Notes: generated by a model not told the origin, from the sequence alone. 11,610 nt of DNA from an uncultured Anaerolineaceae bacterium (GCA_937907495.1 CALESS010000306.1:1-11610), one strand, 5' to 3'. Shown: positions 1 through 6,291, counted from the stretch's first letter. Numbers and translations: made by a program.

Positions 1-214
1 TGCAGGGATGTCATCGGATCGTTCTAAAATTGCAAGGTGCCTGATTATCGGTTTGTCCGCACACGATCCTTGTCAGGGGAGAGGACGGAGATAAAGCAGC
101 TCATCTCAAGTCTGTTGGCCGTCCTTCCAATCTCTCACCAGGCGTTCGTGCTGCAGCCAGCGAAATCGTTCATCTGCGGAAAAAGGCTCTTTATGTTATT
201 TGTGGTTAAAAGTT
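1..214. other. Left edge, no confident gene
   Basis: This stretch lies downstream of the VorB stop codon. I find no start of a thiamine-diphosphate (beta) subunit, which often follows VorB directly. On the minus strand one frame is open for about 29 codons and reads like protein (it contains ERFRWLQHERLVRDWKDGQQT-like residues, ending at a TGA near position 110), but it has no start codon and a TAA sits just before it. It may be a gene remnant or chance. The plus-strand frames here are short and have no ribosome binding site. No terminator hairpin with a T-run was found. Confidence 0.5.
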
Positions 215-1318
215 CTATCCCATGCGGGCAAGCCAGCGGGTGCGCGGGTCGCCTTCGGTGGTCAGCGGGCCTTTAGCCAGGCGGCGGATTTCCTCCAGCA
301 GCTCATCCGGCAGGGGCATCACACCGCCCAGCCGGGCGAAGAATTCAATCGGGGTGCGGCCGGAGGTGATCAGGCGAACATCGTCCAGCATCTGCCCGCC
401 ATTCATCTCGACCACCAAAATGCCTTCCACCCGTTTGGAAAGTTCTTCCAATTGCTTTTTGGGGAAGGGCGCCAGGGTGATGGGACGCAGCAAACCCACC
501 GGAATCCCCTCGGCGCGGGCTGCGCGCACTGCGGAGAGTGCCACCCGCCCGGCAGAGCCGAAACCGACCACCAGGAATTTGGCATCTTCGGTGTAATATT
601 CGCGGAAACGGACTTCGTTGGCTTCCACTTCCAACCAGCGGCGCATCATGCGCAGGTTGGCTTTTTCTTCCTCGTTGACGTTGAGGTAAATGGAAGAAAG
701 CACGTTGCGCTCGCGCCCGGCGGCGCCGGTGGCAGCCCAGGCCGGAAATTCGGTCTTGAGCGGCTGCATGGGGGGCATCTCGCAGGGTTCCATCATCTGA
801 CCGATGCTGCCATCCGTCAGAATTGCCACGATCGAGCGATATTTCTCTGCCAGGTCAAAGGCCAGGACGGTCAAATCCACCGATTCCTGCACGGTGGAAG
901 GCGCCAGCACGATGACGTGATAATCTCCATGCCCGCCGCCATGCACCATCTGGGTGTAATCGGATTGGGCGGGTGAGATGTTCCCCAGGCCGGGGCCGCC
1001 GCGCATCACATTCACAATCACCACCGGAACTTCAGTGCCGGCAATATAACTCAGGCCTTCCATCATCAGCGAAATACCCGGGCTGGAGGATGATGTCATC
1101 ACCCGCGCCCCGGTACAGGCTGCCCCATAGACCATGTTGATGGCGCCCAATTCGCTCTCTGCCTGGACAAAGGGCCGGCCAATTTCCGGCATGCGCCGGG
1201 AGAGGTATTCCAACAGCTCCGTCTGGGGGGTGATGGGATATCCAAAATAAGATTGCAGCCCGGCGCGCACCGCCGCCTCTGCCACCGCTTCATTGCCCTT
1301 CATCAGTTGCCTTGCCAT
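215..1318 (-). CDS. vorB: 2-oxoacid:ferredoxin oxidoreductase alpha subunit (VorB-like)
   Basis: This is the alpha subunit of a 2-oxoacid:ferredoxin oxidoreductase, most like VorB of the 2-ketoisovalerate (3-methyl-2-oxobutanoate) enzymes. Such complexes oxidatively decarboxylate 2-oxoacids to acyl-CoA in the cytoplasm and reduce ferredoxin. The 367 residues open with the family signature KGNEA (7-11) and [10 protein letters not shown] (25-34). The N-terminal pyrimidine-binding domain runs to about residue 190 and includes TSSSSPG (75-81) and RGGPGLGN (106-113). The transketolase C-terminal-like domain begins near VVGFGSAGR (250-258) and includes [11 protein letters not shown] (277-287). The length is normal for the family. 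The start is fixed by AGGAGG four bases before the ATG; that site overlaps the stop codon of the ferredoxin gene, so the two are translationally close and co-transcribed. The alpha subunit alone cannot bind thiamine diphosphate, so a beta subunit must be encoded elsewhere. Substrate (branched-chain 2-oxoacid, 2-oxoglutarate or other) is not decidable from sequence alone. Confidence 0.93.
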   Translation of the reverse strand: MARQLMKGNEAVAEAAVRAGLQSYFGYPITPQTELLEYLSRRMPEIGRPFVQAESELGAINMVYGAACTGARVMTSSSSPGISLMMEGLSYIAGTEVPVVIVNVMRGGPGLGNISPAQSDYTQMVHGGGHGDYHVIVLAPSTVQESVDLTVLAFDLAEKYRSIVAILTDGSIGQMMEPCEMPPMQPLKTEFPAWAATGAAGRERNVLSSIYLNVNEEEKANLRMMRRWLEVEANEVRFREYYTEDAKFLVVGFGSAGRVALSAVRAARAEGIPVGLLRPITLAPFPKKQLEELSKRVEGILVVEMNGGQMLDDVRLITSGRTPIEFFARLGGVMPLPDELLEEIRRLAKGPLTTEGDPRTRWLARMG

Positions 1319-1326
1319 GTGGCCTC

Positions 1327-1569
1327 CTAGGTTGTAGGCCGCTCTTTACGCGGCATTTCGCGGTAGACGGTGATGGCAGCTTCCGGGCAAACCACTGCGC
1401 AAATGGCGCAGCCGGTGCAGCCTTCTGCAAGCAGGTAGGCCGGGTGATAGCCCTTGGCGGTCAGCCGGTCTTCTGCCAGGCCGAGAACGTGCTGTGGGCA
1501 GGCGCCTACACACAGGTCACAACCTTTGCAATACATTTCATTGACTTCGATCCGTCCCTTTACGGGCAT
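1327..1569 (-). CDS. 2[4Fe-4S] ferredoxin, probable delta subunit of the 2-oxoacid oxidoreductase
   Basis: This is an 80-residue bacterial-type ferredoxin with two complete 4Fe-4S motifs: [12 protein letters not shown] (Cys 14, 17, 20, 24) and [12 protein letters not shown] (Cys 51, 54, 57, 61). It should carry electrons from the 2-oxoacid oxidoreductase alpha and beta subunits and is the usual delta-type partner encoded just before VorB. The open frame extends 20 codons further upstream, but I chose the internal ATG because AGGAGG stands five bases before it and because the family consensus begins around there. The stop codon TAG is part of the ribosome binding site of the next gene. No transmembrane segment or signal peptide is present, so it is soluble and cytoplasmic. 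Confidence 0.93.
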   Translation of the reverse strand: MPVKGRIEVNEMYCKGCDLCVGACPQHVLGLAEDRLTAKGYHPAYLLAEGCTGCAICAVVCPEAAITVYREMPRKERPTT

Positions 1570-1640
1570 TCGATCCTCCTGGAATGGATTTGGGAGAACT
1601 TGGACAATATCTGTCAATATAATCCGCATTTAATATTATG

Positions 1641-1674
1641 CACTATATTTGGGCTGCTTCATAGTGTCAACTAT
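1641..1674. promoter_or_regulatory. ATAGT/ACTAT dyads overlapping the vor promoter (candidate operator)
   Basis: ATAGT-GTCA-ACTAT (1661-1674) is a perfect 5-4-5 inverted repeat on top of the -35 box. CACTAT at 1641-1646 and ATAGTG at 1661-1666 form a second, longer-spaced inverted repeat that joins the -10 and -35 boxes. The 5-N4-5 layout is that of FNR/CRP-family sites, but the sequence is not the FNR consensus. A regulator site is inference. Confidence 0.35.
1642..1670 (-). promoter_or_regulatory. Promoter of the ferredoxin-vorB operon
   Basis: On the minus strand a perfect -35 box TTGACA (1670-1665) is followed after exactly 17 bases by TATAGT (1647-1642), five of six matches to the -10 consensus. 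Transcription would start near 1635, giving a leader of about 65 bases. The call rests on sequence only. Confidence 0.75.
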
Positions 1675-1826
1675 CACCAGCCCGGCTTTACATTATTCTT
1701 GAATCGGAGCGGCAGGGGTGAATTCATTTTTTTCCAGGGTGCACGTTGCGCTTTTTCGTGCGGATTGCAGATGTTCGCCCGCAGCAGATGCGAAATTCCC
1801 CTCGCTCATCATTAATTGATTATTAT

Positions 1827-1855
1827 TTGACTTTCCTCCCCAAGTCCATTAATAT
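1827..1855 (+). promoter_or_regulatory. Promoter of moaA
   Basis: TTGACT (1827-1832) is followed after 17 bases by TAATAT (1850-1855). The -35 box matches five of six and the -10 box four of six consensus bases. Transcription would begin near 1862 and give a leader of about 52 bases, which leaves the chosen moaA start inside the message and the longer open-frame start outside it. Confidence 0.6.
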
Positions 1856-1913
1856 TACCTACTCTATCCGATTTTTCGCCAGCCCTGGCTGGTTTCACCC
1901 CGGAGATTCATCC

Positions 1914-2894
1914 ATGGCACTCGATCGTTTTGGCCGCAACATCCATTATTTACGCATCTCTCTCACCGATCACTGCAACCTGCGGTGTGTGTATTGCATG
2001 CCGGAGGATATGACCTTCCGCCCGGCGGCAGAAATGCTGCAGGATGACGAGTTGATTCGACTGATGCGCCTGTTCACCACCCTGGGTTTCGATAAATTCC
2101 GCCTGACGGGTGGCGAGCCGACGGTACGCGCCAACGTGGTGGAAATTGTGCGCCAGATGTCCGCGCTGCCCGGTGTCCGCTCACTTTCCATGACTACCAA
2201 CGGCGTACTTCTCGGAAAACTGGCTCAACCCCTTAAGCAGGCCGGGCTGGAGCGCGTCAACGTCAGCCTGGATACACTGGATGCGGAGCGCTTCCGGCGC
2301 ATCACCCGCTGGGGCAAGCTGGAGCAGGTCTGGGAGGGTATTTTGGCCGCCGAAGCGGCGGGCCTGACGCCTGTCAAGATCAATGCGGTGGTGGTGCGGG
2401 GCTTCAATGAAGACCAGGTTGCCGGCCTGGCGCGCCTCACGCTCGACCACCCCTGGCAGGTTCGCTTCATTGAGATGATGCCCTTCGCTGGCGTCACCGA
2501 GCTGCAGCAATCCCAGGCGGTCACCATGGCCGAGATTCAGCAGCGCATCCGCACGGAAGTGGGTGAGCTGGAGTTGCAGGAGGGCGGGCGGCTGGATGGC
2601 GAGGCGGTGATCTACCGGCTGCCGGGCGCCCGGGGTGAATTGGGCTTCATCTCCTCGGTCACGCTTCCATTTTGCGCCTCGTGCAGCCGTGCCCGGCTGA
2701 CGGCGGATGGTCGTCTGCGCCTGTGCCTGCTGCGGGAGAAGGAAGTGGACCTGCTGACCCCGCTGCGCCAGGGAGCCTCGCTGGAGGATCTGCGCCAGTT
2801 AATCCTGGAGGGCATCTGGCATAAGCCGTGGGGCCATGGCCTGGCCGAGGGCGAAGTGGCCCTCAACCGGGGGATGAGCGAAATTGGGGGCTAA
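1914..2894 (+). CDS. moaA: GTP 3',8-cyclase MoaA
   Basis: MoaA is the radical SAM enzyme that converts GTP to 3',8-cyclo-7,8-dihydro-GTP, the first step of molybdenum cofactor synthesis, in the cytoplasm. The 326 residues match the family's usual length. The radical SAM cluster motif CNLRCVYC gives Cys 21, 25 and 28. GGEP (66-69) is the SAM-binding motif, RFIEMMP (184-190) is a family motif, and the second cluster uses Cys 254, 257 and 271 (CX2CX13C). The C-terminal Gly-Gly, needed for activity in this family, is present. The frame is open upstream to 1746, but I chose the ATG at 1914 because the homologous N-terminus (FGRNIHYLRISLTDHC) starts right after it, GGAG lies eight bases before it, and a good promoter sits at 1827-1855. 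No other moa gene adjoins it on this strand; a MoaD/ThiS-like gene lies about 0.8 kb beyond on the other strand. Confidence 0.96.
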   Translation: MALDRFGRNIHYLRISLTDHCNLRCVYCMPEDMTFRPAAEMLQDDELIRLMRLFTTLGFDKFRLTGGEPTVRANVVEIVRQMSALPGVRSLSMTTNGVLLGKLAQPLKQAGLERVNVSLDTLDAERFRRITRWGKLEQVWEGILAAEAAGLTPVKINAVVVRGFNEDQVAGLARLTLDHPWQVRFIEMMPFAGVTELQQSQAVTMAEIQQRIRTEVGELELQEGGRLDGEAVIYRLPGARGELGFISSVTLPFCASCSRARLTADGRLRLCLLREKEVDLLTPLRQGASLEDLRQLILEGIWHKPWGHGLAEGEVALNRGMSEIGG

Positions 2895-2904
2895 TGGTTA
2901 TTAA

Positions 2905-2933
2905 CCCGCCTCACAGTGGCGGGGAGAATTTTT
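2905..2933 (+). terminator. Probable rho-independent terminator of moaA
   Basis: Ten bases after the moaA stop codon, CCCGCC (2905-2910) pairs with GGCGGG (2918-2923) around a seven-base loop, and a TTTTT run follows at 2929-2933. The five bases between stem and T-run make it less than ideal. Confidence 0.6.
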
Positions 2934-3127
2934 ATCAAAAGATGTGGCTATTTTGAGGGGGCAGGTGGATTGCCCTGCATGAGCAGGGGAGCGTGTAAAA
3001 AGTAACTCCGAAAAATGCACCGGCTGCAGGATGAGTCAGGAAAGCGCCCTCCAGAAATGGAGAAGGCATTCGGTTGTAAGATGGGCTGTGGCGGCAAATC
3101 GTTTCCCGAAATGCGGGTCTTGTGCGG
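2934..3127. other. Convergent intergenic region with several small hairpins
   Basis: This gap lies between moaA and the oppositely oriented Dabb gene. It contains CCCTGC-ATGA-GCAGGG (2973-2988), CTCCA-GAAA-TGGAG (3049-3062, a GNRA-type tetraloop, with outer GCC/GGC pairing beyond an AA bulge) and CCCG-AAATG-CGGG (about 3105-3117). On the minus strand, TGCA-GCCGG-TGCA followed by TTTTT (3028-3011) could be a weak terminator for the Dabb transcript. A leftward open frame of 74 codons here has no ribosome binding site and unconvincing composition. I cannot match the region to a known RNA. Confidence 0.4.
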
Positions 3128-3442
3128 CTAGGGGTTAGCTGCCTCGTGAACAACATCAAATATTTGTACCTTGTACCATTTGGATTGATGCTGGTTCACG
3201 AAAGCAACATGAGCTTCATTCGTCTGATAGCAGTCATGGTCATGTAGATCGGCGAAGAGGAGGGAAAGGGCGTAGCTGTAGGAGTTCTCCACCACGGGCC
3301 GGTGGGTATCTGCCGGTTTGCCGTAATAACCCTGGATCACCAGCGGAATATCCATCAATGATTGCAAGCCCTGTTCAAACTGCAGGATGTGCGAATCGGA
3401 TAAATCCTCTTTCAACCAAAAGAAAACCAGGTGACTGTGCAT
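3128..3442 (-). CDS. Dabb (stress-responsive A/B barrel) domain protein
   Basis: The 104-residue protein is a single ferredoxin-like Dabb domain, a fold that dimerises into an alpha-beta barrel and is found in stress proteins and small cyclases or decarboxylases. The typical opening HSHLVFFWLKED (2-13) and the late motif YQTNEAHVAFV (72-82) fit the family, and the length is normal. The ATG at 3442 was chosen over an upstream in-frame one at 3484 because AGGAG stands four bases before it and the Dabb consensus starts at once. The upstream ATG would also place the first codons inside a perfect inverted repeat. It is the last gene of the leftward BNR-MoaD cluster, 70 bases after the Cys-rich frame. 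The substrate is unknown; domain identity is fairly sure, function is not. Confidence 0.8.
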   Translation of the reverse strand: MHSHLVFFWLKEDLSDSHILQFEQGLQSLMDIPLVIQGYYGKPADTHRPVVENSYSYALSLLFADLHDHDCYQTNEAHVAFVNQHQSKWYKVQIFDVVHEAANP

Positions 3443-3459
3443 GCCGCTCCTTTTACTCC

Positions 3460-3489
3460 ATCGAGTGTGGAAGTTCATCCACACTCGAT
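3460..3489. repeat. Perfect 11-bp inverted repeat upstream of the Dabb gene
   Basis: ATCGAGTGTGG (3460-3470) and CCACACTCGAT (3479-3489) are perfect inverted copies around an eight-base spacer. It lies between the Cys-rich frame and the Dabb ribosome binding site. Neither flank has a T-run, so a plain intrinsic terminator is unlikely. It could be an operator or an RNA hairpin that sets the ratio of upstream and downstream messages. Confidence 0.6.
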
Positions 3490-3512
3490 TGTAACCTCGA
3501 TTAGATTTGGGA

Positions 3513-3713
3513 TCAGGTGCGTTTGGCTTTGAGCAGGCCTTCTTCCCGGCGCACCTCTTGCAGGGCTTCGGTGTAGGGCTTGTTATAGGTACAGCAGCCT
3601 ACATTCTTCTGGCGAATTAACAGCTCAATGCAGTGATCATCCGCCGTACACCAGTGCACTCCCTGACAATTTTCGGAAAGCGCTTCACGATTCTCATCGC
3701 TCCATTCGCTTAT
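3513..3713 (-). CDS. Small Cys-rich protein, start uncertain (possible broken gene)
   Basis: I do not recognise this gene. The frame ending in TGA at 3513 reads as natural protein for about 66 codons: ISEWSDENREALSENC, then HWCTADDHCIELLIRQ, CCTYNKPYTEALQEV and a charged tail ending KAKRT. It has five Cys (16, 22, 28, 40, 41 counted from 3713), a spacing that could bind metal or form a redox centre. The given start at an ATA codon is only the left limit of convincing sequence. No ATG, GTG or TTG lies in frame before it; the nearest options are a GTG at 3659, which would lose a third of the protein, and a CTG at 3827 deep inside the MoaD-like gene. Relative to that gene the frame is -1, and a run of six T lies at the junction (3715-3720). 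A frameshift, a sequencing error or a rare start are all possible. Its place in the cluster and its codon-like composition argue that it is, or was, coding. Confidence 0.5.
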   Translation of the reverse strand: MSEWSDENREALSENCQGVHWCTADDHCIELLIRQKNVGCCTYNKPYTEALQEVRREEGLLKAKRT

Positions 3714-3721
3714 TAAAAAAT

Positions 3722-4018
3722 CTATCCGCCTGCCATGGCACCCACCACCCGCAGCGGCTCTTCCCCCTTCACCACAGGCAGGGGCAGGGGTGCATCCGGC
3801 GGTTCGTGGGAAAGATCCTGACCGCAGGCAAAAAAGCGAATGAACGGGCGCCGCTCCTTGCTGACCTGGTCGCGCAGGGTGCCGCGCAACATGGGATATT
3901 GGGATTCCAGTGCGTCCAGGGTGGAGCGGATGGAGGGCGTACCCTCCACTGCCACCTGGACTTCGCGGCCGGTTCCAGCCAGACTACGCAGGTGGACGGG
4001 CAGCAGGATGCGGATCAC
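3722..4018 (-). CDS. MoaD/ThiS-family beta-grasp protein with C-terminal Gly-Gly
   Basis: The 98-residue protein has the plan of a ubiquitin-like sulfur carrier: an opening beta strand [10 protein letters not shown] (1-10), a helix around [11 protein letters not shown] (32-42), [13 protein letters not shown] (57-69) and a closing strand [13 protein letters not shown] that ends exactly in Gly-Gly. In this family the terminal Gly is adenylated by an E1-like enzyme and turned into a thiocarboxylate. The start is a GTG whose last bases overlap the TGA of the BNR gene (GTGA), a sign of translational coupling; the upstream part of the open frame is a shadow of the BNR gene. It could be a molybdopterin synthase small subunit, since moaA is close by, but the pairing with a BNR protein suggests a separate and unknown job. 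No MoaE, MoeB or ThiF gene is in the window. Family is sure enough, role is not. Confidence 0.82.
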   Translation of the reverse strand: MIRILLPVHLRSLAGTGREVQVAVEGTPSIRSTLDALESQYPMLRGTLRDQVSKERRPFIRFFACGQDLSHEPPDAPLPLPVVKGEEPLRVVGAMAGG

Positions 4019-5130
4019 GGCAGGGTCTGCACTTCCACCGAGAGCACAGACGGCAAATCGTGAACAATTGCCTGCCAGTGGTCGCCGGAATCGGCGGAAA
4101 CATACACCTGCCCGCCGGTGGTGCCGAAGTAAATGCCGCAGGAATCGAGGGTGTCCACAGCCATTGCGTCCCGCAGGACATTGACGTAGCAATCGGATTG
4201 CGGCAGGCCATCGGTCAGGGCTTGCCAATCTCCGCCGCCGTTGCGGCTGCGATAAACGCGCAGCTTGCCCTCCGGCGGGTAATGCTCGGAGTCGCTTTTG
4301 ATCGGCACGACGTAGATCGTTTCCGGTTCATGGGCATGCACGCTGACGGGGAAGCCAAAGTCCGAAGGCAGGTTGCCGCTGACCTCATGCCAGGAATCGC
4401 CGGCATCGTCACTGCGCATCACATCCCAATGTTTTTGCATGAACAAGACCTCCGGCCGGGAAGGGTGCATCGCCAGGTTATGCACGCAATGGCCCACTTC
4501 CGCCGTGGGATCCGGCAATTCGAAAGGGGAGAGCAGGCCGCGGTTGATGGGCTGCCAGGTCAGGCCGCCATCCGTGGTGCGGAATGCCCCCGCCGCCGAA
4601 ATGGCGACATACATGCGGTCTGGATTGTGCCGGTCCAGCAAGATGGTGTGCAGGCACATGCCGCCTGCGCCGGGCTGCCAGAGCGCCCCCTTGGCCTGGC
4701 GCAGACCGGGAAGCTCCTGCCAGGACCGTCCCCCATCCGTTGAACGGAACAGGGCGGCATCTTCCACGCCCGCAAAAACGGTTTCGGCATCCGTCAGCGA
4801 AGGTTCGAGATGCCAGACGCGCTTAAATTCCCACGGAACCTGGGTTCCATCAAAAAACTGGTGGGTGCCGGTTTCGCCCTCATAGAGGAAGGAGTTCCCG
4901 GCCGGATTCCAACTGCGGCCGCCATCATCTGAGACCTGGATCACCTGGCCAAACCACCCCGAGGATTGCGAGGCGTAGATGCGCTCCGGGTTTACCGGCG
5001 ACCCCTTGATATGGTAGATCTCCCAACCGGCGAAGTGCGGGCCGCTGACCTGCCAATCTTTGCGCTGACTGTCGGAGGTCAATATAAAGGCTCCCTTGCG
5101 GGTGCCCACCAATACTCTCACATTGCTCAT
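4015..5130 (-). CDS. WD40/YVTN/BNR-like repeat protein (six Asp-boxes), cytoplasmic
   Basis: The 371-residue protein is a probable beta-propeller built from BNR/Asp-box blades. Six Asp-box motifs (S/T-x-D-x-G-x-x-W type) are visible: SDDGGRSW (67-74), STDGGRSW (130-137), TTDGGLTW (185-192), SDDAGDSW (240-247), SRNGGGDW (295-302, with Asn for Asp) and SADSGDHW (345-352). There is no signal peptide, no membrane segment and no sialidase FRIP motif, so a secreted sialidase is unlikely despite the name such proteins often receive. The ATG at 5130 follows AGGAG by seven bases and opens with the family's [14 protein letters not shown]; a 73-codon upstream extension is low-quality sequence that runs through the promoter. 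It is the first gene of the leftward cluster and overlaps the MoaD/ThiS-like gene by four bases. Ligand or enzymatic role is unknown. Confidence 0.88.
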   Translation of the reverse strand: MSNVRVLVGTRKGAFILTSDSQRKDWQVSGPHFAGWEIYHIKGSPVNPERIYASQSSGWFGQVIQVSDDGGRSWNPAGNSFLYEGETGTHQFFDGTQVPWEFKRVWHLEPSLTDAETVFAGVEDAALFRSTDGGRSWQELPGLRQAKGALWQPGAGGMCLHTILLDRHNPDRMYVAISAAGAFRTTDGGLTWQPINRGLLSPFELPDPTAEVGHCVHNLAMHPSRPEVLFMQKHWDVMRSDDAGDSWHEVSGNLPSDFGFPVSVHAHEPETIYVVPIKSDSEHYPPEGKLRVYRSRNGGGDWQALTDGLPQSDCYVNVLRDAMAVDTLDSCGIYFGTTGGQVYVSADSGDHWQAIVHDLPSVLSVEVQTLP

Positions 5131-5172
5131 CTCATCGCTCCTTTCGGGTGTGCTTCCTGCCTGGTTGGAGCT

Positions 5173-5201
5173 AATATACCTATTATCATCTTTATAGTCA
5201 A
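5173..5201 (-). promoter_or_regulatory. Promoter of the BNR-MoaD cluster
   Basis: On the minus strand TTGACT (5201-5196) and TATATT (5178-5173) are separated by exactly 17 bases, each matching five of six consensus positions. Transcription should begin near 5166, about 36 bases before the BNR start codon. This supports the shorter BNR start. Confidence 0.72.
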
Positions 5202-5328
5202 GAATGATTTTGATCACCCGCAGGATGAACTGGTGGCTGTTTTCCGCCTCAGCAGGGCAACGGGGGTGGCGGTGGTTCTGGCGGCGGGGCCGCCCGGATT
5301 TCTTGTAGAAACCTGAAGCGAAAGGGGA

Positions 5329-5356
5329 TTGTTTTAATTTAAAATTCATCTATAAT
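5329..5356 (+). promoter_or_regulatory. Promoter of the SDR gene
   Basis: A perfect -10 box TATAAT (5351-5356) has a weak -35 box TTGTTT (5329-5334) 16 bases upstream. The leader would be about 78 bases. Confidence 0.5.
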
Positions 5357-5440
5357 TCATATATAGTTGAGTTAAATTATCAATATTGCCATCTATCAAG
5401 CGAACCACTCGGCTCAATACTCACCCGGAGGGAGTGAAAG

Positions 5441-6244
5441 ATGAACGTCCATTCGAAAGTGGTGGTGGTGACCGGCGGCGGAAATGGCATCGGCCGCGAA
5501 CTGGTGTTGCTCTTATTAGGCAAAGGTGCGAGGGTGGCCGCCGTGGATATCAGCGAGAAAGCCCTGGCGGAAACGGTTGAGCTGGCTGGCAGCCATAAAG
5601 ACCGGCTTTCCACCCATGTGGCGAATATTGCTGACCGGGCAGCCGTGGAAGCCCTGCCGGAGGCCGTGATCGCCGCCCATAAGACCGTGGATGGCCTGAT
5701 TAATTGCGCCGGAATCATCCAGAAGTTTGTCAAGTTCAATGAGCTGCCCTTTTCAGAAGTTGAGCGGATGATTAACGTCAATTTTTACGGCACCATCAAC
5801 ATGGTCAAGGTTTTCCTGCCTCACCTGCTGATGCGTCCGGAAGGGCATATCGTCAATTTTTCCAGCATGGGCGGCTTCCTGCCGGTACCGGGCCAGGCGA
5901 TTTATGGCGCTTCCAAGGCGGCGGTAAAACTCTTCACCGAGGCGTTATATGCAGAACTGATGAGCACAAACGTCCATGTGACGGTTGTCTTCCCCGGCGC
6001 CATTTCGACCAATATTGCTGCCAACTCCGGCGTTTCGATCCAGGCGCCGGAATCCGCCCAGTCCAGCAATATCAAGACCACCACCCCGCAAATTGCGGCC
6101 CAGGTGGTGGTGGATGGCATGGAAAATAACAGGCTGCGGGTTCTCATTGGCGGTGATGCCAAAATGATGGACTTTTTGTATCGCCTGATGCCCAAGCGGG
6201 CCATCAAGCTGATTGCAGACCAGATGAAGTCGTTATTGAAGTAA
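5441..6244 (+). CDS. Classical short-chain dehydrogenase/reductase (SDR)
   Basis: This 267-residue protein is a classical SDR oxidoreductase acting on a hydroxyl or keto group with a nicotinamide cofactor. The Rossmann motif TGGGNGIG is at 11-18. Asp36 at the end of the second strand (VAAVDIS) suggests NAD(H) rather than NADP(H). NCAG (88-91), Asn114, Ser142, Tyr155 and Lys159 (YGASK) complete the catalytic set. A fairly hydrophobic and basic C-terminal tail (about 240-267, MMDFLYRLMPKRAIK) is seen in SDRs that act on lipids or bind membranes. The start is supported by GGAGGGAG six bases before the ATG. It is divergent from the BNR cluster and followed after 93 bases by the flavoprotein gene. 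The substrate cannot be named. Confidence 0.93.
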   Translation: MNVHSKVVVVTGGGNGIGRELVLLLLGKGARVAAVDISEKALAETVELAGSHKDRLSTHVANIADRAAVEALPEAVIAAHKTVDGLINCAGIIQKFVKFNELPFSEVERMINVNFYGTINMVKVFLPHLLMRPEGHIVNFSSMGGFLPVPGQAIYGASKAAVKLFTEALYAELMSTNVHVTVVFPGAISTNIAANSGVSIQAPESAQSSNIKTTTPQIAAQVVVDGMENNRLRVLIGGDAKMMDFLYRLMPKRAIKLIADQMKSLLK

Positions 6245-6263
6245 TCCTGCCGGTTCCGCCAAC

Positions 6264-6291
6264 CATCTGAAAAATGGCACCCATTCAGATG
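6264..6291. repeat. Bulged hairpin between the SDR and flavoprotein genes
   Basis: CATCTGAA (6264-6271) and TTCAGATG (6284-6291) are perfect inverted copies, and TGG/CCA inside them extend the stem past an AAA bulge to a CAC loop. It starts 20 bases after the SDR stop. No T-run follows, so it may be a message-stabilising hairpin or an inefficient terminator. Confidence 0.4.

Larger units (their letters stand above)
1570..1913. other. Divergent intergenic region between the ferredoxin and moaA genes
   Basis: This region is AT-rich relative to the genes and holds two divergent sigma-70-like promoters (listed separately) and a set of ATAGT/ACTAT dyads over the leftward one. A second imperfect dyad (TTGGACA, then TGTCAA on the plus strand) lies at about 1599-1617 in the leader of the ferredoxin transcript. 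The moaA frame is open back to 1746, but that extension has no codon pattern or homology that I recognise. I see no riboswitch or RNA gene. Confidence 0.6.
5131..5440. other. Divergent intergenic region between the BNR cluster and the SDR gene
   Basis: Two good divergent promoters flank a GC-rich core. The core (about 5220-5327) contains GGCGGC-GGG-GCCGCC (5280-5294) followed by ATTTCTT on the plus strand. Neither strand has a convincing coding frame here. An imperfect TTGA-N9-TCAA dyad stands at about 5367-5383, just after the SDR -10 box. Confidence 0.5.

Noticed and set aside
200..976. Long plus-strand frame opposite vorB
   Set aside because: It is antisense to a clearly conserved gene, His- and Gly-rich in the way of a shadow frame, and lacks a ribosome binding site.
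1746..1913. N-terminal extension of moaA by 56 codons
   Set aside because: It has no ribosome binding site, lies upstream of the best promoter, and adds residues not found in the MoaA family.
2935..3159. Leftward 74-codon frame downstream of the Dabb gene
   Set aside because: It overlaps the end of the Dabb gene and the moaA terminator, has no ribosome binding site and shows no recognisable pattern.
4015..5130. Sialidase activity of the BNR protein
   Set aside because: Asp-boxes alone do not show it; there is no FRIP motif and no signal peptide.
5280..5304. GC hairpin followed by ATTTCTT as a rightward terminator
   Set aside because: No rightward gene ends before it, the stem loop is only three G, and the T-tract is weak.
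5131..5349. N-terminal extension of the BNR protein by 73 codons
   Set aside because: It runs through the promoter at 5173-5201, has no family similarity, and the internal ATG has a proper ribosome binding site.
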